A stretch of DNA of 64,000 nt, taken from positions 1-64,000 of the forward strand of contig MVQO01000201.1 in NCBI GenBank assembly GCA_002067585.1, in the 5' to 3' direction. The position numbers were made by a program, and so were the translations under genes. The notes beneath the pieces were generated by a model. The model did not search any database. It saw only the letters and a program-made list of their open reading frames with translations, and was not told the DNA's origin. Source of the DNA: Syntrophorhabdus sp. PtaB.Bin027. GTDB lineage: Bacteria; Desulfobacterota; Syntrophorhabdia; Syntrophorhabdales; Syntrophorhabdaceae. Shown piece after piece: positions 56,230-64,000 of the stretch; the first letter of the stretch is position 1; each line of letters opens with the position of its first letter.

Positions 56230-56995
56230 GATTAAAGTCTTATTCCTGGGGGATGTCATTGGCAAACCAGGAAGGAAGGCTGTCGAGGAGTTTGTCAAAA
56301 GCTTTAAAGCTGATTTTGTTGTAATTAATGGGGAAAACCTAGCAGGGGGAATTGGAATAACACCACATGTAGCCCAGGAGATGTTCTCATGTGGTGTGGA
56401 TATTATCACTACAGGAAACCATGTTTGGAAGAAAAAGGAGATGATTCCTTTTTTAATGGAAGAACAAAGAGTGCTCCGCCCATTGAACTATCCATCTGGG
56501 ACCCCAGGTTTTGGCCATAGCATCACCCGCAAGAACGGGAAACGGATTTGCATCGTTAATCTCGAAGGGAGGGTGTTCATGACACCCCTTGATTGTCCCT
56601 TCAGGGCAATAGGTAATCTTCTGAAGGAGTTGGATGACAAAATCCCAATCATCATCGACTTCCATGCTGAGGCAACATCAGAGAAGATTGCCCTTGGTTG
56701 GTATCTTGATGGAAAAGTCGCTGCTGTTGTGGGCACCCATACCCATGTACAAACAGCTGACGAGAGGATCCTACCAAAAGGCACTGGCTATATCACAGAT
56801 GCAGGTATGACGGGCCCCTGTGATTCTGTGATTGGAATGGAAAAGAGTGTAGTCCTTAAAAAGTTTGTTACCCAATTACCCCAAAGGTTCGAAGTGGGGA
56901 AAAATGATATTGAAGTGCAGGGGGTTGTGTTAACATTGGAGAATGAAGGAAATAGCTGTATCGCAATTGAAAGAATAAAGCAAAAAATAGTGTAA
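56219..56995 (+). CDS. ymdB: YmdB family metallophosphoesterase
   Basis: Calcineurin-like phosphodiesterase of 258 residues (TIGR00282/YmdB family). Dinuclear metal motifs: [35 protein letters not shown] and [11 protein letters not shown]. Bacillus YmdB cleaves 2',3'- and 3',5'-cyclic nucleotides and, as here, is linked to rny. Its ATG overlaps the rny stop, so both are translated together. xseA/xseB, which often follow, are absent. Confidence 0.95.
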   Translation: MPNEIKVLFLGDVIGKPGRKAVEEFVKSFKADFVVINGENLAGGIGITPHVAQEMFSCGVDIITTGNHVWKKKEMIPFLMEEQRVLRPLNYPSGTPGFGHSITRKNGKRICIVNLEGRVFMTPLDCPFRAIGNLLKELDDKIPIIIDFHAEATSEKIALGWYLDGKVAAVVGTHTHVQTADERILPKGTGYITDAGMTGPCDSVIGMEKSVVLKKFVTQLPQRFEVGKNDIEVQGVVLTLENEGNSCIAIERIKQKIV

Positions 56996-57093
56996 GTGAA
57001 AAAAGCGAGACGTAAGAAGAAAAGATAGAACATTCTAAAAATACCAATTAGTTCTCGTTGGTACATGGTTTCTTTTCTCAAACGGGGTGGGAT

Positions 57094-58317
57094 ATGTTTG
57101 ATGTTGACAAACAGATGGAAGTTATAAAGCGGGGAGCAGTCGATCTTGTAAATGAAGAAGAATTGAGAAGCAAACTTGAGAGGTCCATAAGGGAAAATAA
57201 GCCCTTACGGGTGAAGCTTGGGCTTGACCCCACCGCGCCGGATCTGCATCTTGGGCATACAGTTGTACTTCAAAAGCTGAAACAATTCCAGGAGTTAGGG
57301 CATGTAGCTATTTTCCTTATCGGAGACTTTACCGGCATGATTGGGGATCCTACGGGAAGAATCGAAACAAGGCCTGCGCTGACAAAAGATGAGCTTCTTG
57401 TCAATGCAGAGACATACAAAAAACAGGTATTTAAGATTCTTGATCCGGAAACAACAGAGGTACGATTTAATAGCGAGTGGTTTGAAACCATGAATGCTGC
57501 AGATATGATCAGGCTTTGCGCTCAATATACTATGGCAAGGATGATGGAACGAGAAGATTTTAGAAACCGTTACCAAAATAATCTTCCTATCAGTATCCAT
57601 GAATTCCTTTACCCCCTTGTGCAGGGTTATGACTCTGTTGCCCTTCAAGCTGATATCGAGCTTGGTGGCCACGATCAGATATTTAACCTCTTTGTTGGAA
57701 GAGTCATTCAGAGGGCATATGGCCAGGAGTCACAAGTCCTTGTCACTGTGCCACTTCTCGAAGGAACAGACGGCATTAACAAGATGAGTAAGAGCTATGG
57801 AAATTACGTGGGAATTGACGAACAACCTGATACCATGTTCGGTAAACTCATGTCAATCTCAGATGAACTAATGCTCAAATATTATGAACTTCTCAGCGAT
57901 ATATCATTAGATAAACTTCGTATTCTCAAGGAAGAGATTCACAACGGATCTGTACACCCAAGAGATGCCAAAGTCAACTTTGCAAAAGAAATAATTACAA
58001 GATTCCACAGTAAAGAGGCGGCTGATGCAGCCCATGAGAACTTCGATAAGATGTTTCGGGATAAGGAAGTGCCTGAAGATATTGAAGTGGTTACTATCAA
58101 AAAATCAGAAACCGGGACATGGTTGCCAAAACTTCTTGCCACGATTGGCATGGTTACATCCACCTCGGAAGGAAAACGAATGGTCCAGCAGGGCGGTGTC
58201 CATATCAATGGAGTGAAAGTGAACTCAGAGGAAATAACCCTTGATGCTGTCAACGAGTTAACCATAAAGGTTGGAAAAAGAAAATTCAAAAAGGTCATAT
58301 TTGAAAATGAAAGTTAG
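57094..58317 (+). CDS. tyrS: tyrosine--tRNA ligase
   Basis: Class I synthetase of 407 residues from ATG 57094 (GGGGTGGG upstream; the frame opens at 57058). HIGH signature [19 protein letters not shown], tyrosine-binding region [25 protein letters not shown]-type loop [12 protein letters not shown] and a C-terminal S4-like domain ([16 protein letters not shown]). The length and HLGH place it in the shorter TyrRS group (TyrZ/TyrS2 type) rather than E. coli TyrS. It ends the aspS to tyrS run. Confidence 0.96.
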   Translation: MFDVDKQMEVIKRGAVDLVNEEELRSKLERSIRENKPLRVKLGLDPTAPDLHLGHTVVLQKLKQFQELGHVAIFLIGDFTGMIGDPTGRIETRPALTKDELLVNAETYKKQVFKILDPETTEVRFNSEWFETMNAADMIRLCAQYTMARMMEREDFRNRYQNNLPISIHEFLYPLVQGYDSVALQADIELGGHDQIFNLFVGRVIQRAYGQESQVLVTVPLLEGTDGINKMSKSYGNYVGIDEQPDTMFGKLMSISDELMLKYYELLSDISLDKLRILKEEIHNGSVHPRDAKVNFAKEIITRFHSKEAADAAHENFDKMFRDKEVPEDIEVVTIKKSETGTWLPKLLATIGMVTSTSEGKRMVQQGGVHINGVKVNSEEITLDAVNELTIKVGKRKFKKVIFENES

Positions 58318-58323
58318 TATGCC

Positions 58324-58352
58324 TTGACACAAAGGATATTTTGTTGTTTACT
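58324..58352 (+). promoter_or_regulatory. candidate promoter of the tRNA-like/tRNA-Asn unit
   Basis: TTGACA at 58324-58329, 17-base spacer, TTTACT at 58347-58352 (four of six to TATAAT), about 65 bases before the tRNA-like element. Confidence 0.4.
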
Positions 58353-58416
58353 TATACGCTCAGAGTGATGGTGGTAAAAGCTTTAAATAGTATGTGTTCT
58401 TTTGTAAAACACGCAC

Positions 58417-58480
58417 TCCCCAGTAGCTCAATCGGCAGTAGCGGTCCCGTTGTAACGGGATAGGTTGCAAGTTCTGGGGA
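58417..58480 (+). pseudogene. T-arm-less tRNA-like element (degenerate tRNA, TGT-like loop)
   Basis: Only 64 nt. Compared with tRNA-Asn just downstream, it has an almost identical D arm and flank, a different anticodon arm (TCCCG/CGGGA around TTGTAA, six-base loop with TGT), and a 10-base gap that removes the 3' half of the T arm. The acceptor TCCCCAG still pairs fully with CTGGGGA; one pair differs from tRNA-Asn on both strands (A-T for G-C). No CCA is encoded. Most likely a deleted tRNA copy, but a functional tRNA-like RNA is possible. Confidence 0.7.
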
Positions 58481-58521
58481 TTGATTGCATTGCTCTTTAT
58501 AATTTAAGTAGGCACACGCAC

Positions 58522-58598
58522 TCCCCGGTAGCTCAATCGGCAGTAGCGGCTGGCTGTTAACCAGTAGGTTGCAAGTTCGAGTCTTGCCCGGGGAGCCA
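58522..58598 (+). tRNA. tRNA-Asn (GTT)
   Basis: Cloverleaf of 77 nt. Acceptor TCCCCGG/CCGGGGA, anticodon loop CTGTTAA with GTT, T arm TTGCAAGTTCGAGTCTTGC, discriminator G and CCA encoded at 58596-58598. The D stem has one C-T mismatch. Confidence 0.95.
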
Positions 58599-58608
58599 GA
58601 TATTTCCG

Positions 58609-58633
58609 GGCGCTTCACGCGAAGCGCCTTTTT
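58609..58633 (+). terminator. rho-independent terminator after tRNA-Asn
   Basis: GGCGCTTC (58609-58616), loop ACGC, GAAGCGCC (58621-58628), then five T (58629-58633). Eight perfect base pairs. Confidence 0.9.
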
Positions 58634-58915
58634 CAATTAACAGGGATCACGCCGTTCCCTTAACATGACAAACTTACTGAGCTTCCCCTTGCCTTTCTGT
58701 GCAAGCTGAATCACTTAACCCTCCATCCATGCTGTTTTTGTTAATCTTGCCTCGCTCATTGTTAAACCAGTTCTTCTATTATGGTCTATCCCCTCACACA
58801 CAAGAAGGGTATGGTTAATTCATAGCCCTTTACACTTCGATCAATAAAGCCATGGCATTGTTGTTGCACAATATCAAGCGTTGATAGAGTTCATGTAAAT
58901 CCAATGGAGGAAAAG

Positions 58916-59554
58916 ATGTTGTCTCACGTGAACCTCATTGAGGCCATACTGGCTTCAAAACAGCTTGATTTGAGCAGAAGAGCGGGAAGATTACCACACA
59001 CTCAAAATGTGGGAGAATCTTTTGAAAAGGTCCTGAAAAATAATCTTCAGGTGAGCTCATCTGTTTTGCCGCTTAACAATGAGATTGCTCAGGGTAATGC
59101 AAAATTTCGGGAAGGACTTAAGTTTGTTTTTGAGCGAGAGGGTAGTAAGTACGTTCGTGAGGATGGAGGCAGGGAGTCTTCAAAATATGGGATTCTGCAA
59201 TCAACAGCAAAAGAGTGTGGTTTTAGGGGTAATGTAAGGAATCTCACAAAAGCTGATGCAGAAATAATATACCGAAAAATATGGGACAAGTCAGGTGCTG
59301 AATCATTGCCTTTTCCATTGAGTACGGTCCATTTTGACACGTATGTCAATAGCCCCACTGCAGCTGAAAAAATTCTTTCAAAGTCTCATGGTAATATCGA
59401 TGTCTATTTGAGATTGAGAGAGCAGCGCTATGCCCGGCTTGCAGACATAAGGCCCGAACAATATGGCAAATATCTCAAAGGATGGAACAATCGGATTAAG
59501 AATTTGCGGATAATGGTTGCTTCGTATAATGATAAGTCCAATTTTACGGCATAA
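58916..59554 (+). CDS. GH108-like N-acetylmuramidase (lysozyme-type)
   Basis: Protein of 212 residues from ATG 58916, six bases after GGAGG; an in-frame ATG at 58904 overlaps that site. The C-terminal 150 residues follow the glycoside hydrolase 108 plan: FREGLKFVFEREGSKYVREDGG carries the catalytic-type Glu in EREG, then SSKYGILQSTAKECG and LTKADAEIIYRKIWDKSGAESLP, a helical VHFDTYVNSP and a final KGWNNRIKNLR. The first 45 residues are unlike phage lysozymes. There is no signal peptide or membrane helix, and no holin is nearby. A flagellar or secretion role is possible; function is inferred. Confidence 0.75.
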   Translation: MLSHVNLIEAILASKQLDLSRRAGRLPHTQNVGESFEKVLKNNLQVSSSVLPLNNEIAQGNAKFREGLKFVFEREGSKYVREDGGRESSKYGILQSTAKECGFRGNVRNLTKADAEIIYRKIWDKSGAESLPFPLSTVHFDTYVNSPTAAEKILSKSHGNIDVYLRLREQRYARLADIRPEQYGKYLKGWNNRIKNLRIMVASYNDKSNFTA

Positions 59555-59869
59555 CATTGCACCATGTTTGTTCATTGACATGATGACAGGTCTTTGACGG
59601 AACCGTTTCACTCATGCTCTAAAACGTGGTTCACTATGTGGCTTGCGTCTTTTGTGGGGATATGCACAGAGCGAATTAGTATGATCTTGAAGGGGAGAAT
59701 CACACAGTTTTGCAGGGTGAGGGTGCGATGCAATCCCCAGTCATAGAGCACGATAATATCTTTGAGAATTCATGAAATGCTGAGCTGTGTGTATGGAACC
59801 GTTTTGATTTGTATCATTGAACAGTTATTATCGAAGGCCGTACAATGAATGTGAAAGTGATTCTTTAGC
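59555..59869. other. intergenic stretch before the histidine kinase
   Basis: About 315 bases. No gene, hairpin or strong promoter recognised. Confidence 0.5.
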
Positions 59870-61498
59870 ATGAAAGAGAAAATAAAAAAAGATGGAAAAT
59901 TCCTTGAAGCCTTGAAGTCGATTCGCCATCAGATTGATACCTTTGAGAGATCTGCAACATATCGGAAATTGGCAGAGCTTGTCCTTGTAGAGAGTGAGGA
60001 ACGATACCGGACTCTTTTTGAGGCAGCAAACGATGCAATCCTATTGATCCAGGATGATCAAATTATAGAGTGTAATGCCAAATCACTGGAGATATTTGGA
60101 TGTAATAAGCCGCAATTGATCAAGGAATACCCTGAAAGATTCTTGCCGGAATATCAATCTGATGGGCAGCTCTCAAAGCTTACTTCTGAGGAAAAAATAA
60201 AATCAGCACTGGAAGGAGTCCCACAGTTTTTTGAATGGAAGTATCGTCGTTATGACGGTATGCTTTTTGATGCTGAGGTAAGCCTGAACTGCGTTGAATT
60301 ATCAGGAAAAAGATTCTTACAGGCTATTGTAAGAGATATAACAAAGCGGAAATTAGCCGAGGAGGAGTTGAAAAGGGAGCGTCAGAAGCTCCAGACTCTG
60401 CTTGAACAGGCTCCTTTCGGTATGATACTCGTGGATGTGAAGGGTAATTATAAATATATGAACCCAAGAGTCAGGGAGCTTTTTGGGTACAACCTGAATG
60501 ATACACCAAATGGAAGAATGTGGTTAAAAAAAGCTTATCCTGAACCATCATATCGGAGAACGGTAGTTGCTGCCTGGAAAGATGAGATCAGAAAGATAAA
60601 CAGAAAAAAGAAGGTTCCCAGGGTCTTTAATGTAACATCCAAAGACGGAACCGAGAAAATAGTTAATTTTAGGGTTGTACAGCTTGAAAAAAATGGTGGA
60701 TACCTTGTCACATGTGAGGATATCACTGATTTAAAGCGCCTTGAAGATGAACTTCTCAATGCGCAGAAACTTGAATCGGTTGGAATCCTTGCAGGGGGCA
60801 TAGCCCATGATTTCAATAATATTCTTGCAGTCGTTTTGGGAAATATCTCTCTTGCCCGATCTCATTTAAATAATGAAGGTATTGTAAGCGATAGGTTGCT
60901 GGAAGCTGAAAAAGCTTGTCTGAGGGCCAAGGACCTGACTCAGCAATTATTAACGTTCTCCCGTGGAGGCGAATCGGTGAAAGAACCGATTGATCTTAAG
61001 GATATTATACGTGAAGCTGTGAACAGCGTCATCACTAACTCTCAGTTTGAATGTAATTTCTCATTTGCAGATCAATTATTTCCTGTCCTAGCAAATGAAA
61101 GGGAGATTCGCCAAGTTTTCAGCAGCATTTTATATAATGCCAGAGAATCAATGCCCTTAGGTGGTGCAGTCAGTATTTCAGTTGAAAATGTGACAGAAAA
61201 TCCAAAAGACGAACTGCCTTTTCTCGAAAGAGATTATGTTCGAGTTTCGATAAAAGATACTGGATCAGGTATCCCGCAAAGCCAGTTGCAAAGAATATTT
61301 GAACCTTACTTTTCAACAAAACCATTGGGAACACAGAAAGGTATGGGCCTTGGACTTGCTATATGTTATTCTATCGTTAAAAAACATCATGGTTTTATCG
61401 AGGTAGAATCAAATGTAGATTCAGGAACCAAGGTGAATGTCTATCTGCCGGCTGCAAGAAATGACCGTGATATGTCGACGGGTCCGACCGGAATTTAA
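59870..61498 (+). CDS. soluble PAS-PAS sensor histidine kinase
   Basis: Cytosolic two-component kinase of 542 residues without membrane helices. PAS 1 is at about 44-165 (YRTLFEAANDAILLIQDDQIIECNAKSLEIFG), PAS 2 at about 175-290 (LLEQAPFGMILVDVKGNYKYMNP). The phosphoacceptor His is about residue 313 in GGIAHDFNNILAVVLGNISLA, an NtrB-like H box. The ATPase shows N box NARESM, G1 DTGSGIP, F box FEPYFSTK and G2 GMGLGLAI. No receiver is fused; a CheY-like gene follows after 83 bases and could be its target. The signal is unknown. Confidence 0.93.
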   Translation: MKEKIKKDGKFLEALKSIRHQIDTFERSATYRKLAELVLVESEERYRTLFEAANDAILLIQDDQIIECNAKSLEIFGCNKPQLIKEYPERFLPEYQSDGQLSKLTSEEKIKSALEGVPQFFEWKYRRYDGMLFDAEVSLNCVELSGKRFLQAIVRDITKRKLAEEELKRERQKLQTLLEQAPFGMILVDVKGNYKYMNPRVRELFGYNLNDTPNGRMWLKKAYPEPSYRRTVVAAWKDEIRKINRKKKVPRVFNVTSKDGTEKIVNFRVVQLEKNGGYLVTCEDITDLKRLEDELLNAQKLESVGILAGGIAHDFNNILAVVLGNISLARSHLNNEGIVSDRLLEAEKACLRAKDLTQQLLTFSRGGESVKEPIDLKDIIREAVNSVITNSQFECNFSFADQLFPVLANEREIRQVFSSILYNARESMPLGGAVSISVENVTENPKDELPFLERDYVRVSIKDTGSGIPQSQLQRIFEPYFSTKPLGTQKGMGLGLAICYSIVKKHHGFIEVESNVDSGTKVNVYLPAARNDRDMSTGPTGI

Positions 61499-61581
61499 TT
61501 CAGAATTGTTAAGTTTATTATTTTTTCAACGATTAATAATTTAGTAATCATACTAAAACGTAGTCAATGTGGAGGTAAACA

Positions 61582-61956
61582 ATGAAAGTTTTAGTGGTTG
61601 ATGATTTTGCAACCATGAGGAAGATTGTCAAGAATGTGTTGAAACAGATAAATATTGAAAATGTGGTAGAAGCAGAAAATGGAAAGCATGCTCTGAACGT
61701 CCTGAATAGCGAAGAAATCGATCTCATCATCAGTGATTGGATGATGCCGGAGATGACCGGGATAGAGTTCCTTAAAGTGTGTAAAGAGGATGATGAAAAG
61801 AAAAAAATCCCTTTCATCATGGTGACGGCTGAAGGTCAAAAAGGCAGTGTCATGGAAGCAATTAAATCGGGTGTTGACAACTATATTGTAAAACCTTTTA
61901 CACCGGATAAGCTTAAGGATGCCATTGATCGAGCTCGGACTCGGGCAGGAAAATGA
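61582..61956 (+). CDS. CheY-like response regulator
   Basis: Single receiver of 124 residues. Acidic pair in VLVVDDFATMRKIV, phosphoacceptor Asp in DLIISDWMMPEMTG, Thr in IMVTAE and Lys in IVKPFT: a CheY rather than a DNA-binding regulator. GGAGG lies eight bases before the ATG. It lies between a kinase and a CheX-like phosphatase, so it may form a module with them or act on flagellar switching. Confidence 0.93.
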   Translation: MKVLVVDDFATMRKIVKNVLKQINIENVVEAENGKHALNVLNSEEIDLIISDWMMPEMTGIEFLKVCKEDDEKKKIPFIMVTAEGQKGSVMEAIKSGVDNYIVKPFTPDKLKDAIDRARTRAGK

Positions 61957-61972
61957 ACCATTAGGAGGAGAG

Positions 61973-62446
61973 ATGGAGGTCAAATATATCAACCCTTTCA
62001 TAAATGCAGCCCAGACAGTCTTTAAAACCATGTTGAACATTGATGCCAAAATGGGAAAACCGATTCTCAAGAACGAAAAAACCACTTCAGGAGATATTAG
62101 TGGTATTATGGGCCTGGCAGGAGATCGCAAGGGAACGATATGTATAAGCTTTCATGATAAAGGTGCGCTCTTTGTTTTCAAGACCCTCGTTGGTGAAGAG
62201 TGTGAAAGTATAAACCCGGAAGTCGTAGATTCTATCGGTGAGCTTACGAATATTATCTCTGGTCAGGCAAGAAAAGAATTCGAACAGACTGGGTTGAATC
62301 TCAAAGCAGCAATACCCATGGTAGTTGTTGGAAAAAATGTGGAGGTCAATTTTATAACGAAGATTCCAATCATCTCTCTGCCTTTCTACTTTTCCATTAA
62401 TAATGGTACACAAGAGATTATGTACCTGGATTTTTCTTTCGAATAA
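61973..62446 (+). CDS. CheX-like chemotaxis phosphatase
   Basis: Protein of 157 residues from ATG 61973, with GGAGG just before it; the longer frame from 61919 lies inside CheY. VKYINPFINAAQTVFKTML is the CheX start, and the conserved ExxN-type pair is in SIGELTNIISGQARKEF. CheX dephosphorylates CheY-P, which fits the upstream CheY gene. Confidence 0.88.
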   Translation: MEVKYINPFINAAQTVFKTMLNIDAKMGKPILKNEKTTSGDISGIMGLAGDRKGTICISFHDKGALFVFKTLVGEECESINPEVVDSIGELTNIISGQARKEFEQTGLNLKAAIPMVVVGKNVEVNFITKIPIISLPFYFSINNGTQEIMYLDFSFE

Positions 62447-62848
62447 TCAGACAAAACAAACAGACCGATAATTTTTAGCCTGGTCTTACAAAGTGCTTAA
62501 TATAGTATCCTCAGGCTTTGTGATATCAGGATAGCGCATTACTCTTTTCATATTCCGGATGAAGATAAACAGTAGTTCTGATTATCAGATGTGGGTTGCA
62601 AATGAGTCTTTGCGCAAAGAAATAGCAGTGTTTTAAAAATAGTTGTTGAAAAGTATGCCTTTAAACAGTAATAATTATTAAAAAAAATTATGCACAGTTT
62701 ATTCTCTTTAGAAAGATCATTTCACATGCGGGGAATCCTCGTAATTTCTCTGCACAGGTACAAGACAGACAAGAATGGTGTAAGCGAAGCGTTTTTGTAA
62801 ACAGAGGAAGCTGGATAAAATAATGGTTTTTAAAAAGAGGGAGTACAG
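62447..62848. other. intergenic stretch before the NtrC-type gene
   Basis: About 400 AT-rich bases. TTGAAA with a 17-base spacer to TAATAA (about 62647-62675) is a weak promoter candidate. A sigma-54 element was not seen. No gene. Confidence 0.4.
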
Positions 62849-64000
62849 TTGGAAAAAGGCAAGATAATAATTGTAGAGGATGAGGAAAGTATTCTCACAA
62901 TGCTCAGTGAGTTCCTGAGTAATAACGGCTATATTGTCGACCCTTTTATTGATAGTAAAAAAGCGCTGTTCGCACTCAAAGGAAATGAATATGACGTGAT
63001 GATTACTGATCTGTCCATGCCTCACATCGACGGTCTTCAGCTTATCAATTACATTCAAAGAGAATACCTCAAAACGCTTGGTATTGTGATTACTGGATAT
63101 GGGAGTCTTGATACAGCCATCAGCGCAATGCGATGGGGGGCTTTTGACTATATTCTGAAGCCTTTTAAGTTTGAAGAGGTGCTTACTGTTGTTGAATCTG
63201 CCATGTATTACTCTAAACTCATGAAGAGTGAGAATATTCCAAAGGGCCTCACGGGTAAGGCCAATCTATTGAGGCGGTTTTCAGAGAACAAAATAATTCG
63301 TGAAAACACAATGTTGAGAAACTGCCTTAAGGATAAATACAAATTCGAGAATATCATTGGAATAAGCTTTCCCATGCAGAAAGTTTTTGAGATGATCGAG
63401 AAGGTTGCTGACACGAATGCAACCGTTCTTGTTACGGGGGAGAGTGGGGTAGGTAAAGAGCTTGTAGCACGGGCCATTCACTATAACTCATCACGGAAGG
63501 ACAATCCGCTTGTTGTTGTAAATTGCGGCGCCATACCTGAAACATTGCTCGAGAGTGAACTATTTGGATATGAAAAAGGCGCATTTACCGGGGCAACAGG
63601 AACACGCTACGGCAGGTTTGAGCTTGCCCATGGAGGTTCCATGTTTCTCGATGAAATCGGAGACATGAGCTTCAACTTGCAGGTAAAACTTCTCAGGGTC
63701 CTCCAGGAAAAAACCTTCGAAAGAGTTGGTGGAACAAAAAGTATCAGTGTAGATGTAAGAATTATTGCAGCTACAAACCGTATTTTGGATGATCTTGTCA
63801 AGGATGGCAAGTTTCGAGAAGACCTCTATTATCGTTTAAACGTTGTTCCCATTCAACTGCCCCCCTTGCGAGAAAGACGTCAGGACATCCCTCTTCTTCT
63901 GAACTATTTTCTTGAACGTTCCAATAAAATCAATGACGCTGAGATAGATGGATGCTCTGAAGCCGCAATGACTGCATTGATGGACTATACCTACCCGGGG
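62849..64000 (+). CDS. NtrC-family sigma-54 response regulator (partial, cut by window end)
   Basis: The first 384 codons are present. Receiver domain (IIIVEDEESILTML, phosphoacceptor Asp in MITDLSMPHIDG, Lys in LKPF), a linker to about residue 170, then the sigma-54 AAA+ domain: Walker A GESGVGKE, GAFTGA sigma-54 loop, Walker B SMFLDEIGDM and ATNR. A C-terminal helix-turn-helix is expected past the edge. TTG 62849 follows AGAGGGAG at 62835-62842. It would activate sigma-54 genes in response to phosphorylation by a kinase such as the one at 59870. Confidence 0.95.
   Translation, partial: MEKGKIIIVEDEESILTMLSEFLSNNGYIVDPFIDSKKALFALKGNEYDVMITDLSMPHIDGLQLINYIQREYLKTLGIVITGYGSLDTAISAMRWGAFDYILKPFKFEEVLTVVESAMYYSKLMKSENIPKGLTGKANLLRRFSENKIIRENTMLRNCLKDKYKFENIIGISFPMQKVFEMIEKVADTNATVLVTGESGVGKELVARAIHYNSSRKDNPLVVVNCGAIPETLLESELFGYEKGAFTGATGTRYGRFELAHGGSMFLDEIGDMSFNLQVKLLRVLQEKTFERVGGTKSISVDVRIIAATNRILDDLVKDGKFREDLYYRLNVVPIQLPPLRERRQDIPLLLNYFLERSNKINDAEIDGCSEAAMTALMDYTYPG

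Noticed and set aside
58352-58636. 94-codon ORF on the minus strand (PGKTRTCNLLVNSQPLLPIEL)
   Set aside because: It is the antisense of the tRNA-like element and tRNA-Asn; this protein pattern is a well-known artefact of tRNA genes.
1-64000. CRISPR arrays, IS elements, prophage genes
   Set aside because: No spaced repeats, transposase, integrase or phage structural motifs were seen on either strand.

Overview
The window looks like a chromosomal segment of a Gram-negative anaerobe of the former Deltaproteobacteria (Desulfobacterota), perhaps a Syntrophia/Syntrophorhabdia-like lineage. I infer this from gene content: a Gsp type II secretion system with secretin, ihfA behind pheST, a 6S RNA gene behind zapA, an OFA-type MFS carrier, a carboxyltransferase without biotin domain, and a citrate synthase of the 2-isopropylmalate-synthase (Re) type next to LeuCD-type aconitase subunits. 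The sequence is moderately AT-rich. I see no phage, IS element, CRISPR array or plasmid functions.

Layout. 1-8 kb: a chemoreceptor, a decayed PAS/histidine-kinase pseudogene, an OFA-family transporter, an RDD membrane protein, tRNA-Arg, a flavin reductase and a DUF3108 protein with a Tat-like signal. 8.4-12.9 kb: a 1489-codon acidic protein built of degenerate repeats and three copies of one ~100-residue module, two of them inside an exact 517-bp direct repeat. 13.5-18.9 kb: glycogen phosphorylase, then a leftward group (Ntn-hydrolase-like protein, HMA metallochaperone, unknown protein, rlmE). 19-26.7 kb: a translation operon thrS-infC-rpmI-rplT-pheS-pheT-ihfA followed by a MerR-like regulator and a lipoprotein. 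26.7-28.5 kb: leftward holA and a site-2 protease. 28.8-39.9 kb: a type II secretion locus split into rightward gspEFHIJKLMC and leftward gspGD. 40-46 kb: carboxyltransferase, tRNA-Pro, YjbQ, a MEMO-family protein, an MFS carrier, radC. 46-58.3 kb: a long rightward run aspS, Re-citrate synthase-like/Cache fusion, aconitase-type large and small subunits, NADP isocitrate dehydrogenase, prfB with programmed frameshift, zapB, zapA, 6S RNA, rny, ymdB, tyrS. 58.4-64 kb: a T-arm-less tRNA-like element, tRNA-Asn and a good terminator, a GH108-like muramidase, then a sensory block (PAS histidine kinase, CheY, CheX, and an NtrC-type activator cut by the window end).

How parts fit. The citrate synthase-like, aconitase-like and isocitrate dehydrogenase genes make a compact oxidative half-cycle from oxaloacetate and acetyl-CoA to 2-oxoglutarate; the carboxyltransferase at 40-41.4 kb could feed oxaloacetate. 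The Gsp genes lack only a prepilin peptidase and GspN to form a secretion machine. The chemoreceptor at one end and CheY/CheX at the other suggest a motile or chemosensory cell.

Most interesting points: the acidic repeat protein with an exact internal duplication; the Cache sensor domain fused to a soluble Re-citrate synthase-like enzyme; a tRNA-like element next to tRNA-Asn that has lost the T arm yet keeps a fully paired acceptor stem; and three genes (gspH, the site-2 protease, infC) whose best-placed start codon is ATC, ATT or ATA. Product calls rest on reading translated sequence and on family knowledge; no searches were run.
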